From assembly GCF_014534745.1 (NCBI RefSeq), contig NZ_JACVVP010000033.1, positions 1 to 64,000 of the forward strand: a stretch of DNA of 64,000 bases, given 5' to 3'. Positions 17,966 to 27,051 of the stretch are shown in pieces. Position 1 is the first letter of the stretch. Each line of letters opens with the position of its first letter. This stretch comes from Flammeovirga sp. EKP202. GTDB taxonomy: Bacteria; Bacteroidota; Bacteroidia; Cytophagales; Flammeovirgaceae. The notes beneath the pieces are model-generated. The model ran no database searches and was not told the origin of the DNA. It saw only the letters and a program-made list of their open reading frames with translations. The position numbers and the translations under genes are program-made.

Positions 17966-19639
17966 ATGAAAAACTATTGTATTGTAACACTACTATTCTC
18001 TCTTTTTGTATCAAAAGTGATGGCACAAGAAAGCTATTCTGACCTAACGAGTGAAGCTATTCATATCATTAATGTAGAAGAGGAAACGAAATATCAGAAA
18101 GCATATCAAATGATAGAAAATGCATTTGAAGCCTTTCCAGATAGCATTGATGGAACAGGTCTTTATTATGCTTCAACTTTAAATGCAATGATGAAAAACT
18201 ATGATAAAGCATTTGAGTACTTGATACCATTGGCAGAAATGGAAAAAGATGAAGATGGCTATCCTGGGTGGAGTTATGTATTAGACGATTATGCAGAGGA
18301 TGATTATAAAAACCTGATGAGTGATCCGCGTTGGAAAACATTGAAACAGCAAGCTCAAAAAGACAGTCTTGTTTTTTTTCAAACCCTAAAACAAAGTGAG
18401 GATGAATTTTTTAAGACTTCAGGTGAAACATTAACTCCAAAAAATAAAGGGCTCTACAAGGCAATTCAAACCTACAATCCATATATAACAAAAAAGCAAA
18501 GTGATTATTCAATTGCCTTAAATATTAATGATTCTACATCAACTTCATACCACGTACACTTACCTGAAAATTATGATCCAAATCAAAAATATTCAATGTT
18601 ATTTTTCCTGCATGGTGCCGTAGGATATGGCAAATTGGATAAGTATCAGATACCGGAAGTGAACTTAAGTGGTTGGAATAGATACTACAAAAAGTATGGA
18701 GATTTAAATAATGTGGTTTTGATTTTCACAAGTGCCAACAAACAGTACAATTGGATGATGTCAGACGATGGCTTTTTTATGATACCGGAGATTGTGAAGT
18801 CCGTAAAAAAAGCCATCAATATAGATGACAATAAGATCTTTATTACGGGACATTCGAATGGGGCAACGGGTTCTTTTTCATACCTGATGAAAGCACCTAC
18901 AGATTTTGCAGGTTGCTATGGCTTCAATACTTATCCAAAAGTTTTTACAGGAGGGACCTTTGTTGAAAATATGACGAACCGATCTTTTATTAATTTCTCA
19001 ACGAATCAAGATTATTATTATCCACCTAACGCCAATGATCAAATGGATAGTGTAATGCTTTCATTGAATATGGATTATAAAGACTATAGGTACGAGGGCT
19101 TTCCTCATTGGTTTCCAAAGTTTGATGAATCAGAACCGGCTTATCAACTACTTTTTGAAGATTTAAATAAGAGAACAAGAAATCCATTCCCGACTTCAAT
19201 ATCCTGGGAACTTGACGACAATAATTACGCGAATATTGATTGGTTATCAGCAATAAAATTGGATACTTTACAAGCCCAAGAAAGCTGGCAAAAAGAAATC
19301 AATTTCACCATAGATCAGTGGCAAGAATACAATAAAGAGGATAGCTTAATTACAATTGATGTTCATAAAGATGCATTTAGTTTTCCTAGAAAATCAGGAA
19401 AGGTGATTGCAAAATACGAAGACAATACATTTGAAATTAAAACTTCACGTATCTCATCTTTGGCTATTAATATTTCTCCAGAAATGGTGGACCTTCATAA
19501 AAAGGTGAAGGTATTCATCAATCAAAAGTTATATTTTAATGGAAAAGTGAAATATGATAAAGAGTTTATGCATTTGAGTTTTGAACAAAATAGAGATAGA
19601 TCTCAGGTCTGGGTCAATCAAATAAAATTAGAGCTGTAA
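17966..19639 (+). CDS. Secreted alpha/beta-hydrolase esterase with helical N-terminal repeat region
   Basis: 557 residues from the ATG at 17966 (MKNYCIVTLLFSLFVSKVMAQ, a Sec signal peptide; an upstream TTG at 17897 is unlikely). Residues ~25-130 are helical and TPR-like (YQKAYQMIENAFEAFP...ALNAMMKNYDKAFEYLIPLAEME). An alpha/beta-hydrolase of the feruloyl esterase/polyhydroxybutyrate depolymerase type follows: MLFFLHGAVGYG (oxyanion region), FITGHSNGATGSFSY (nucleophile Ser in GHSNG), and EGFPHWFPKF with the likely catalytic His. A beta-rich C-terminal part follows (about 430-557). It may remove acyl groups from the glycan, which fits its place at the edge of the utilisation locus. The substrate is not known. 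Confidence 0.8.
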   Translation: MKNYCIVTLLFSLFVSKVMAQESYSDLTSEAIHIINVEEETKYQKAYQMIENAFEAFPDSIDGTGLYYASTLNAMMKNYDKAFEYLIPLAEMEKDEDGYPGWSYVLDDYAEDDYKNLMSDPRWKTLKQQAQKDSLVFFQTLKQSEDEFFKTSGETLTPKNKGLYKAIQTYNPYITKKQSDYSIALNINDSTSTSYHVHLPENYDPNQKYSMLFFLHGAVGYGKLDKYQIPEVNLSGWNRYYKKYGDLNNVVLIFTSANKQYNWMMSDDGFFMIPEIVKSVKKAINIDDNKIFITGHSNGATGSFSYLMKAPTDFAGCYGFNTYPKVFTGGTFVENMTNRSFINFSTNQDYYYPPNANDQMDSVMLSLNMDYKDYRYEGFPHWFPKFDESEPAYQLLFEDLNKRTRNPFPTSISWELDDNNYANIDWLSAIKLDTLQAQESWQKEINFTIDQWQEYNKEDSLITIDVHKDAFSFPRKSGKVIAKYEDNTFEIKTSRISSLAINISPEMVDLHKKVKVFINQKLYFNGKVKYDKEFMHLSFEQNRDRSQVWVNQIKLEL

Positions 19640-19924
19640 TTTAATGGGAATGTCAGTTGAACACTGTCTCGTTTTTCTTCTGAACTCTTAAATTAGTTAT
19701 TATTTGTCAAATTAAATATTGCTTTAATAGAGTTGTCAATACATCACCTTCCCCTGTAAGGATTGAATAGATAGAAGTTATTGAAGTGCCAAGTCACGTA
19801 TTTGCTTAAACTCAGCACTTTCTTTTGAGGATTGATTTGCCACAGTTTTCAATAAGTACTTCTATAAATTTTTAAAAAAAACGGGTAACGTTTATTTTAT
19901 ACTCTCTCCCAAATAGTCAAGGTA

Positions 19925-19952
19925 CAAAAAGCCCACAAGCGAACTAGTGGGC
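19925..19952 (-). terminator. Terminator after HTCS 1
   Basis: GCCCAC/GTGGGC stem at 19931-19952 with a 10-base loop. On the minus strand it is followed by TTTTTG. It lies 160 bases past the HTCS stop and also 290 bases past the plus-strand esterase, so it could act in both directions. Confidence 0.6.
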
Positions 19953-20020
19953 CTTTAATATTCTATTCTATATATAATTACACTTCTACATTGCTGCAAT
20001 CTTTATTAAGCTATTACCTA

Positions 20021-20083
20021 AGCGAATATTAAGCGTTAGCAACATTCGTATCTCGTAAATCATCAGAAATCGCCCGATTTCTA
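20021..20083 (+). repeat. Two-hairpin repeat R3, copy 3
   Basis: GCGAATATTAAGCGTTAGCA followed by ACATTCGTATCTCG, then the hairpin AGAAATC-GCCC-GATTTCT. It lies 29 bases past the HTCS 1 stop codon. The loop and first stem differ from the 2672 copy while the pairing is kept. Confidence 0.65.
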
Positions 20084-20111
20084 ACAGTGATAAAGGTAAA
20101 ACATCTTGTCA

Positions 20112-23100
20112 CTATGGAATCTTGTCCGCTTCAATCTCTTTTGCGTATTGAGAAGGAAGTACACCGAATTCTTTCTTAAAGCAATTTCTGAAATACTTAA
20201 GGTCATTGAAACCTACTTCATAAGTAACGCCACTGACACTAAATCGACCTAATTTCAGCATTTGAGCCGCACGTTTCAGTCTTATATTTCGGATAAATCC
20301 TTTTGCAGTTTGACCTGTTAAGGCTTTTAGTTTTTGATTTAATCGGAGTGGTGTAGCTCCATATTCCAAGGCTAGTTTTTCAACTGTAAACTCAGAGTCT
20401 GAAATATTTTCCTCTACGATTTCAACCAATCGGTTCAAGAATTTCTCATCAATCGTTGTAAACGTGATTTCACTAGGTTGAATGTCTACATCTACTCTAA
20501 AGCGTTTTTGTTGGTTGCGTCTGTTTTCAATGATTGTGAAGATTCTAGCTAGTAAAACATCAGAGTTAAATGGTTTGGTGACATAAGCGTCCACGCCGTA
20601 TTCGTACCCTTTCAGTTTACTCTCTTCCGATTTCTTGGCCGTCAGTAAGATAATCGGAAGGTGACAAATCTGATTGTCTTCACGTACTTTTTTAGTCAGT
20701 TCATAGCCGTCCATTACAGGCATCATGATATCCGAAAGAATTAGGTTAGGCATTACTTCTTTAGCAAGTTCTAATCCCTTCGCACCATTCTCAGCCAAGA
20801 ATACATCATACGTATCTTTCAAGAGGTCTTTTAATAATTCTCTGATCGAAAGGTTGTCATCGATCACCACAATTTTAGCCTTTGTTGAAGTTTCTAAATA
20901 TTCTTCATCTTCAATTAAAGATTTTGTCTCTTCTTGAGGTGTTTCTTCAATAAATTCTCCATCATAAGCTTCGTCATTGATTGGGAAAGATAAGAAGAAT
21001 GTAGTGCCTTTATTTTGTTCACTTTCTAAAGTGATTTCACCATGGTGAAGGTCCACAAGACTTTTCGTAAAGGCCAAACCAATACCGGTACCTCTATGAC
21101 GTGCTCTTTTTAAGTTATCCACTTGATAGAAACGTTCAAAAAGATGTTGTTGTCTTTCTTTTGGAATTCCAATACCAGTATCCTGAAGTGTGATCAAAAT
21201 GCGGTCATTTTCTTGTTTGATGCTTAAATTGATTTCACCATCAGTAGTGAATTTGAAAGCATTGGAAAGTAGGTTATAAAGTATTTTTTCTACTTTATCC
21301 GTATCAATCAAGCCATGAATATTATCATCTGTCTTTTGGAACGTATAATTGATATTCGTTTGTTCAGAAAACTCCTTGAAAGAAAAATAGATTTGTTCAA
21401 TGAATGTGTTCCAATTTCCTCTCGTTAAGTTGAGTTTCATTTTGCCTTGCTCCACTTTTCTGAAGTCCAATAATTGATTTACTAGACGCATTAAGTGTTG
21501 GATATTTTTATGAATCAACTGATAAGATTTCTCTCTATCATATTCTGATAATTCTCTACCTTTCTTGATGAGTTGTTCTATTGGCGTATTGATCAAGGTT
21601 AATGGTGTGCGTAACTCGTGAGAGATATTTGTGAAAAATTGCATTTTCAACTGACTCAAATCTTCCAATTTCTCGTTCTCGAATTTCACCATTTCCAATT
21701 GAGATTTTCTTCTTGCTGTAATGATCGTAAAGCGAGAGAAGAAATACACAAGTCCAACGAAGATCACGAAATACATTAATTTTGCCCACCAAGTCATCCA
21801 CCAAGGGGGAAGAATTGTGATTTTAAGGTCAATCGGGTCAGATTTCCAAATATTATCACCATTCGAAGCTTTCACCAATAGGGTGTATTCACCTGGATAT
21901 AAATTCGTATACTTTGCTTCTCTTTGCATCGCATCTGCTGTTACCCAATTTTTATCCAAACCTACTAATTTATATTTGTAGCTGTTTTTGTTTGGAGAAG
22001 CATAATGCAAATAGGCAAACTTCACTGAGAAGCTATTTTGGTTTGCATCAATTGTGATCGACTTAGTGTAGCGAATTGATTTATTCAAAATATCGTTATC
22101 CTCATCGGCAGGGCTAATGACATTGTTTAAAATCTTTAATTCCGTAAATACTAAATCTGCATTTGTGATGTCATCAACGATTTCATGAGGGTTGAAAACA
22201 TTAATACCGTTTACACCACCAAATACTAATTCACCATTTTTACGCTTACAGGCCGTGAGTTCTCCAAACTCATCGTCTTGCAGTCCATCGCTTACATCAA
22301 AGTTTTTGATCGTTCTATTTTTGATGGAAATCTTACTAATACCTTTATTGCTTGATACCCAAACATTGCCGTAGTTATCTTCAAGAATAGCTTTGATGGC
22401 ATTATTCGGAAGGCCATCATTGACAGTGATACGGTCAAACTTGATGGAGTTGATATCATAATCGGCCGTAACGACATTAAGACCGCCGCCCATTGTACCT
22501 ACCCAAATTTCGCCATTGCTCGTCTCATACATAGGCAGAACGTAATTGTAGCTCAATGAAGTGTTGTCATCATCATCACTGATAAATAATTTGAAATCGG
22601 GTCTATCCTTCAGTTTCTCTTCTTTTGGAATGATAATCAAACCTTGATTGCTACCTACCCATAAGTTGCCTTTACTATCTACTAAAAGGCTTCTGATCAC
22701 TTCAAATGGATCTTTGTACTCTTCAGTTTGTTGGATGTCAATTTTTTTCCAAAGAATAGAATTGTTCTTTTGTAAAATTCCTCTTGTCAACCCACCACCA
22801 TAAGAGGCCAACCAAATTGTAGAATCACCATCTGTTTCAATTGAGAAAACAGAATTTTTCAAATTAGCAGGGTGAAAGAAAGAACTTTTCCATAATTGCT
22901 TTTCCAATAAGTGTGCTTTTTCAATAGGGATGGCAAGAGAACGAAGAGGGTAACCCACTCCAAATATCAACTGTCCGTTCCACTCTTCAATATCGTAGAC
23001 CATATTTTGACCTCTGATACCAGTAGCCACATTCATTTTTTTGAATTCAGTAGCGTTAGGCTCTAAGTAATTCAGCCCACCACCTTCAGTACCTACCCAA

Positions 23101-24251
23101 AGTCTACCATACGAGTCTTCAAAAACAGATCTCACTTTATTGTAAGACAAGCTTTTTTGGTCTCTCTCTTTTTTGATGTGTTGGAATTTCTTTCTCTTAG
23201 GGTTGTATTTTTTAATTCCTCCACCATTAGTACCGATCCAAACAATGCCCGTTTTGTCTTCGTAGATCATATGAATGATGTTGGTGTTGAGGTATTCATC
23301 TTTATCATAATGTTCCAATACCACAAGCTTATCTTTTTGTGGACCGAATTTCAATCTGAAAAGTCCAGCCTTCGTTCCCGCCCATACATTATTTTGATTA
23401 TCGCATAACACATAATCACTACGCAGGTCAGATAATTTTTTAAACTTGAAGTCTTCCGGTTTATCACCTTCTTTAGTCACTTCATAAATACCATTGTAAT
23501 AAGCAATGATCAGTGCCTTATCACTTTCAGTAATCCCTAAGATGCCATTGTTTTTACTAGCGGTATTAGGGTAACTTTTAAAAGTACCATAATCTTTATT
23601 GCCTGTGGGCGGGATAAATTTTTGTAACCCTTTTAAAGTACCAATCCATAGGTTGCCATCTGCATCAATATAGATGTCACGGACATGATCTTGTAAAAGA
23701 CTTTCTTGATTATGTGGATTAGCCTGATATTTATTGACCTCAATTTGATCTTTATTCAAATATTTCTTTTTGACACAATTCAAACCCTTTGAATTACCAA
23801 ACCATAGGTTGCCTTCAGCATCAAGGATCATTCGTGAAGCATTATTTTTGGTAAATAACTTAGGCGTTTCTTTTGAATTCATGAATGCTGTGAATTCTTC
23901 CGTTTCAAGGTTGAATCTACAAATACCAGCATCTGCTGTGCCTAACCATAGGTTGCCGAAGTGATCTTCTACAATACGATTGATAATGTTTGTAGGGATA
24001 TTGTGTGTGTTTTTTCTATAGTCTTTGAACTCGTAACCATCAAAGCTACTGAAACCATCGTTAGTACCAATCCACAATAACCCTTGACTGTCTTGATAGA
24101 GACAGTTGATGTCATTTTGTGACAAGCCATGACGAGTGGTGTAATGATTAAAAATTAAATCTTTAGTATTGGCGTAACAGGTTGTACTCAGTAAGAGTAA
24201 AGCGAATAGTATATGGTGTAGTAATAATTTCATCCTATAATTCAATTTCAT
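20112..24251 (-). CDS. Hybrid two-component system regulator (HTCS) 1
   Basis: A 1379-residue inner-membrane sensor and transcription factor in one chain, typical of Bacteroidota glycan loci. In order: signal peptide; a periplasmic two-propeller sensor of Reg_prop repeats (DSQGLLWIGTNDGFSSFDG and many WIGT/WVGT repeats, about residues 30-700); a Y_Y_Y domain; a transmembrane helix (WWAKLMYFVIFVGLVYFFSRF, about 815); a HisKA box FFTNISHELRTPLTLI; an HATPase with NLLSNAFKF, DTGIGIP and GTGIGLAF; a receiver (VVIDDN, LILSDIMMPVMDG, LTAKK); and an AraC HTH at the C-terminus (GFNDLKYFRNCFKKEFGVLPSQY). All catalytic residues are in place. It is oriented with the sulfatase at 24514 and likely senses an oligosaccharide of the target glycan. 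HTCS ligand identity cannot be read from sequence. Confidence 0.95.
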   Translation of the reverse strand: MKLNYRMKLLLHHILFALLLLSTTCYANTKDLIFNHYTTRHGLSQNDINCLYQDSQGLLWIGTNDGFSSFDGYEFKDYRKNTHNIPTNIINRIVEDHFGNLWLGTADAGICRFNLETEEFTAFMNSKETPKLFTKNNASRMILDAEGNLWFGNSKGLNCVKKKYLNKDQIEVNKYQANPHNQESLLQDHVRDIYIDADGNLWIGTLKGLQKFIPPTGNKDYGTFKSYPNTASKNNGILGITESDKALIIAYYNGIYEVTKEGDKPEDFKFKKLSDLRSDYVLCDNQNNVWAGTKAGLFRLKFGPQKDKLVVLEHYDKDEYLNTNIIHMIYEDKTGIVWIGTNGGGIKKYNPKRKKFQHIKKERDQKSLSYNKVRSVFEDSYGRLWVGTEGGGLNYLEPNATEFKKMNVATGIRGQNMVYDIEEWNGQLIFGVGYPLRSLAIPIEKAHLLEKQLWKSSFFHPANLKNSVFSIETDGDSTIWLASYGGGLTRGILQKNNSILWKKIDIQQTEEYKDPFEVIRSLLVDSKGNLWVGSNQGLIIIPKEEKLKDRPDFKLFISDDDDNTSLSYNYVLPMYETSNGEIWVGTMGGGLNVVTADYDINSIKFDRITVNDGLPNNAIKAILEDNYGNVWVSSNKGISKISIKNRTIKNFDVSDGLQDDEFGELTACKRKNGELVFGGVNGINVFNPHEIVDDITNADLVFTELKILNNVISPADEDNDILNKSIRYTKSITIDANQNSFSVKFAYLHYASPNKNSYKYKLVGLDKNWVTADAMQREAKYTNLYPGEYTLLVKASNGDNIWKSDPIDLKITILPPWWMTWWAKLMYFVIFVGLVYFFSRFTIITARRKSQLEMVKFENEKLEDLSQLKMQFFTNISHELRTPLTLINTPIEQLIKKGRELSEYDREKSYQLIHKNIQHLMRLVNQLLDFRKVEQGKMKLNLTRGNWNTFIEQIYFSFKEFSEQTNINYTFQKTDDNIHGLIDTDKVEKILYNLLSNAFKFTTDGEINLSIKQENDRILITLQDTGIGIPKERQQHLFERFYQVDNLKRARHRGTGIGLAFTKSLVDLHHGEITLESEQNKGTTFFLSFPINDEAYDGEFIEETPQEETKSLIEDEEYLETSTKAKIVVIDDNLSIRELLKDLLKDTYDVFLAENGAKGLELAKEVMPNLILSDIMMPVMDGYELTKKVREDNQICHLPIILLTAKKSEESKLKGYEYGVDAYVTKPFNSDVLLARIFTIIENRRNQQKRFRVDVDIQPSEITFTTIDEKFLNRLVEIVEENISDSEFTVEKLALEYGATPLRLNQKLKALTGQTAKGFIRNIRLKRAAQMLKLGRFSVSGVTYEVGFNDLKYFRNCFKKEFGVLPSQYAKEIEADKIP

Positions 24252-24299
24252 TAAAAAAGTATCTCCACCATTAGAGACGTGTCGTTTCGTGAGTACAAT

Positions 24300-24412
24300 T
24301 AGGGGACTTTCTTAGTTTTTCCCCCTAGAGGGAGTGTCAAATAAGCTACTTAAACTGTTTTTTGCAAAAATACCCCACCTTATTTGTTGCATAACCCACC
24401 TTTTTTTGAAAT
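24300..24412 (-). promoter_or_regulatory. Promoter region of HTCS 1 with repeated CCCC boxes
   Basis: Plus-strand motifs are TTTTTCCCCCTAGAGGG near 24330 and CCCCACCTTATTTG at 24373 with CCCACCTTTTTTTG 21 bases further on. The 21-bp period equals two helical turns, as expected for a regulator binding one DNA face. Comparable pairs stand at 61325 and 63878. Confidence 0.45.
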
Positions 24413-24414
24413 AT

Positions 24415-24464
24415 AAAAACACCCCGCTTTCAAAAAACTAAGTTCAATGAAAGGGGGTGTTTTG
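24415..24464 (-). terminator. Terminator after sulfatase 1
   Basis: AAAACACCCCGCTTTCA pairs with TGAAAGGGGGTGTTTT with one bulge. It lies 50 bases past the minus-strand sulfatase stop and 164 bases before the HTCS 1 start, so it separates the two genes. Confidence 0.7.
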
Positions 24465-24513
24465 AATTTGTTGGAACAAATGTCAATTTATTGACAATTA
24501 TTGTCCTTCTATT

Positions 24514-26355
24514 TTATAAGCTTTCGTCCAATTTTAACTTGTAATCATGAGCACCTTCAGCAAAGTTACTTTTGTAAACATCTGTACCAGTACCCCACTT
24601 TTTCCAGTTTACTTCCACTCGGTTATCCCCAATTACGATATTGACTAATTTCTCTTTCATTTGCTCAGCAACTTTCTGATATTTTTTAGAGAATGCCAGA
24701 TTGTTCAATTCGTTAGGGTCTTTTTGTAAATCATAAAGACAAGGGTCCAAATCTTTATAACTAGCCGTAGTAGCCCATTCCATATCTTTACCTCTTACTT
24801 TATTTGGTCTTGATTGAATAGAAAACATGAAACGCTCTGTTCTAATGAATGCTCTAGGACCCGTCACTGCATGACTTTCTCCAATGATATAATCTCTTTT
24901 TGGTGCTTCTTCAGCTACTACCTTTGCCATATCCAAACCATCTAAGTAAGCAAAGTCATCACTTTGAATATCTGCACCACCAGCTGCTAGAATAGTAGGA
25001 GCGATGTCTACAAACTCAGTGAAATCTCTTACAACTTTACCCTTAGGGAATTTTTTCTTATCTGAAGAAACCACAATAATTGGATTGTGTACGTCTACAT
25101 CCCAAGGAGAGAATTTAGAAACAGAACCGTGTTCATTTAATTTCCAACCATGATCACCACATACATAAACAATCAACCATTCTTGGTTTTTACTTTCACT
25201 GTATTTAATAAAAGCATCTACCGTTTCACCGATTAAACGGTCGCCATAAGCACAGAATGCATAGTAATCCTGTACCATTTTTTGCTTTTCCTCATCCGTA
25301 AAATGATCTGAATACCCTCTTTTTACCTGATTCTTAAGTTGTTTAGGCATTTTGTTCATTTCATTCGCATCCAATTCAGGAACATTGTACGTGTATTTTT
25401 GGAAACGTTTTCTGTAATCAGCAGGAGGAAGGACAGGCGTGTGCGGGAAATCAAAACCTACATGACAGAAAAGTGGTTTAGAGTCGTCAATACCCTTGTA
25501 GGTTTTACTGCCAATTTTAAAGGTAGAAGCATCATTTTCTAGATAATCCACTAGCGCTTGTGCATACACGCCATCACGTGTTTTACCGGCAGGTTGTGAA
25601 CTTACCCCAGATAAAATACCCCCTGAAAACGGTGTTTGAGGCCCTTTTTTATCATTATAATGTCTGAGTAGGTCGTATTTATCGTAGGCTTTTTGTGCAG
25701 AACCTTTGTATTCAGGCTTCATTTCTTCCAAATCCTTGGAGATATAAATGACCTCACCATTTTCTTGTACAACATATTCAAGGTTTTTAATAGGTTTCTC
25801 TAATTTCTCACCTTCCACTTGAGAAGCCCAGTCTTTCCCCCAGTCTGTCAATCGATCCTTATGAAGGGATTTAAAATCAATATCAGTTTCATAGATCTTA
25901 TGGCCTTTTGTTTTGCCATTTTTCTGTAACTCTTTGATTCTGACCCCTAGTTTACCAATATGCAATGTTTGATAACCCAAAGCCTGCATTTGTTCCGGTA
26001 GCGTAGGCTTAAAGTGAGGTAAGCTATTATTATAGTATTCAAACTCATAAACGCCAGAACGGAATGGGTACCTTCCTAAGTGCATAGAAGTTCTAGAAGG
26101 AGCACATCCTGCAGCTTGACAGTAGGTATTAATAAAGGTAGTTCCCATTGAAGCCAAGCGGTCTACATTGGGGGATTCAACATAGCCTAGTTTACTGTTT
26201 TTCTCACCTGTTAGCATTTTATTGAATGCTCGGATAGAATCATGTCTTTGATCATCAGTTAGAAGCCATAGGACATTAGGCTTGCTTTGTGCCATTAAGT
26301 AGTTATTAAGGCACATGAAGAAGATCAAACAAGAGTAAAAAGTTGTCTTTCTCAT
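24514..26355 (-). CDS. S1-family sulfatase (iduronate-2-sulfatase-like, S1_7 type)
   Basis: Secreted sulfatase, 613 residues from the ATG at 26355 (signal peptide [23 protein letters not shown]; an upstream ATG at 26394 is in frame). Seen: metal-binding Asp pair in [14 protein letters not shown], formylglycine site C84-APSR (numbered from 26355), GKLGVR, the DFPHTP and [30 protein letters not shown] region, and [17 protein letters not shown]. The DHGWKL-EHG arrangement and length resemble the iduronate-2-sulfatase group. That subfamily also covers sulfatases acting on other sulfated sugars, so the position of the sulfate removed is open. Cys84 needs conversion to formylglycine by an enzyme not encoded in this window. 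It is divergent from the susC operon. Confidence 0.92.
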   Translation of the reverse strand: MRKTTFYSCLIFFMCLNNYLMAQSKPNVLWLLTDDQRHDSIRAFNKMLTGEKNSKLGYVESPNVDRLASMGTTFINTYCQAAGCAPSRTSMHLGRYPFRSGVYEFEYYNNSLPHFKPTLPEQMQALGYQTLHIGKLGVRIKELQKNGKTKGHKIYETDIDFKSLHKDRLTDWGKDWASQVEGEKLEKPIKNLEYVVQENGEVIYISKDLEEMKPEYKGSAQKAYDKYDLLRHYNDKKGPQTPFSGGILSGVSSQPAGKTRDGVYAQALVDYLENDASTFKIGSKTYKGIDDSKPLFCHVGFDFPHTPVLPPADYRKRFQKYTYNVPELDANEMNKMPKQLKNQVKRGYSDHFTDEEKQKMVQDYYAFCAYGDRLIGETVDAFIKYSESKNQEWLIVYVCGDHGWKLNEHGSVSKFSPWDVDVHNPIIVVSSDKKKFPKGKVVRDFTEFVDIAPTILAAGGADIQSDDFAYLDGLDMAKVVAEEAPKRDYIIGESHAVTGPRAFIRTERFMFSIQSRPNKVRGKDMEWATTASYKDLDPCLYDLQKDPNELNNLAFSKKYQKVAEQMKEKLVNIVIGDNRVEVNWKKWGTGTDVYKSNFAEGAHDYKLKLDESL

Positions 26356-27051
26356 TTCATTCTTAAGATTTAGAAAAAAAAGTTTAAAGTACATTTCAAA
26401 AAATTAGGAAGTAGTCACCATCTAAGATAAGCTTGTTTTAAATTCCTGATGAAGTAATTATACCTTATTATATAATATATGAATTTCAACATCTCATTTG
26501 CAACATGCTCAAGTACATTGATTAAGATGTACAAAGTTATTCAATTATGGTTGGCCCATTCGTTGAAATGCTTAAAATATGTAGTTGTAATTTTACAGAA
26601 GGCAAGTTAGACTACTAAAATCAGATCCTTAGCCAAAAATAAGGCCTAAGTAGTGGGGGATTTTTAATTTGAAAACTCAAATGTTAGAGAATCTTAAAAA
26701 AAATCATTGAAAAATAAATGTTTTTTTTACAAATAATGTAGTATTTTTGGTAACGCTGCAGGGGGGCTTCTTTTTTTCAATTTACCATTTTTTAATTATA
26801 CAATCTATCCCCCTATATTTTAAACGTAAAATAGTCACTTTTATATGAAAAACATTACTATCTGTCCAAAAATGAAGAATATCCATGTTCGTAATCTGTT
26901 GTTTAGGTATTTTTTTCAAAAAGGGGATGTTTTGAAATGATCCTTCCCTCATAGCTCCATATTTCTTCAAAACAGTGCTCATTTATCCCCCTATTTATGC
27001 ACAATTTGTTTTAAAGAATTTTAAAAGTCCAAGCTAATTTTGAAGTATGAA
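26356..27051. promoter_or_regulatory. Divergent control region of sulfatase 1 and the susC operon
   Basis: 696 bases without a supportable gene. It holds four C/G-run boxes: GTGGGGGATTTTT at 26653, TATCCCCCTATATTTT at 26804, AAAGGGGATGTTTTG at 26920 and TATCCCCCTATTTATG at 26981. Two share CCCCCTAT. These resemble boxes in the other glycan-locus promoters. The 66-codon ORF at 26782-26982 is rejected. Confidence 0.5.

Noticed and set aside
26782-26982. 66-codon minus-strand ORF in the susC/sulfatase 1 promoter region
   Set aside because: It covers the C-run boxes and the composition is that of A+T-rich promoter DNA; no recognisable protein features.
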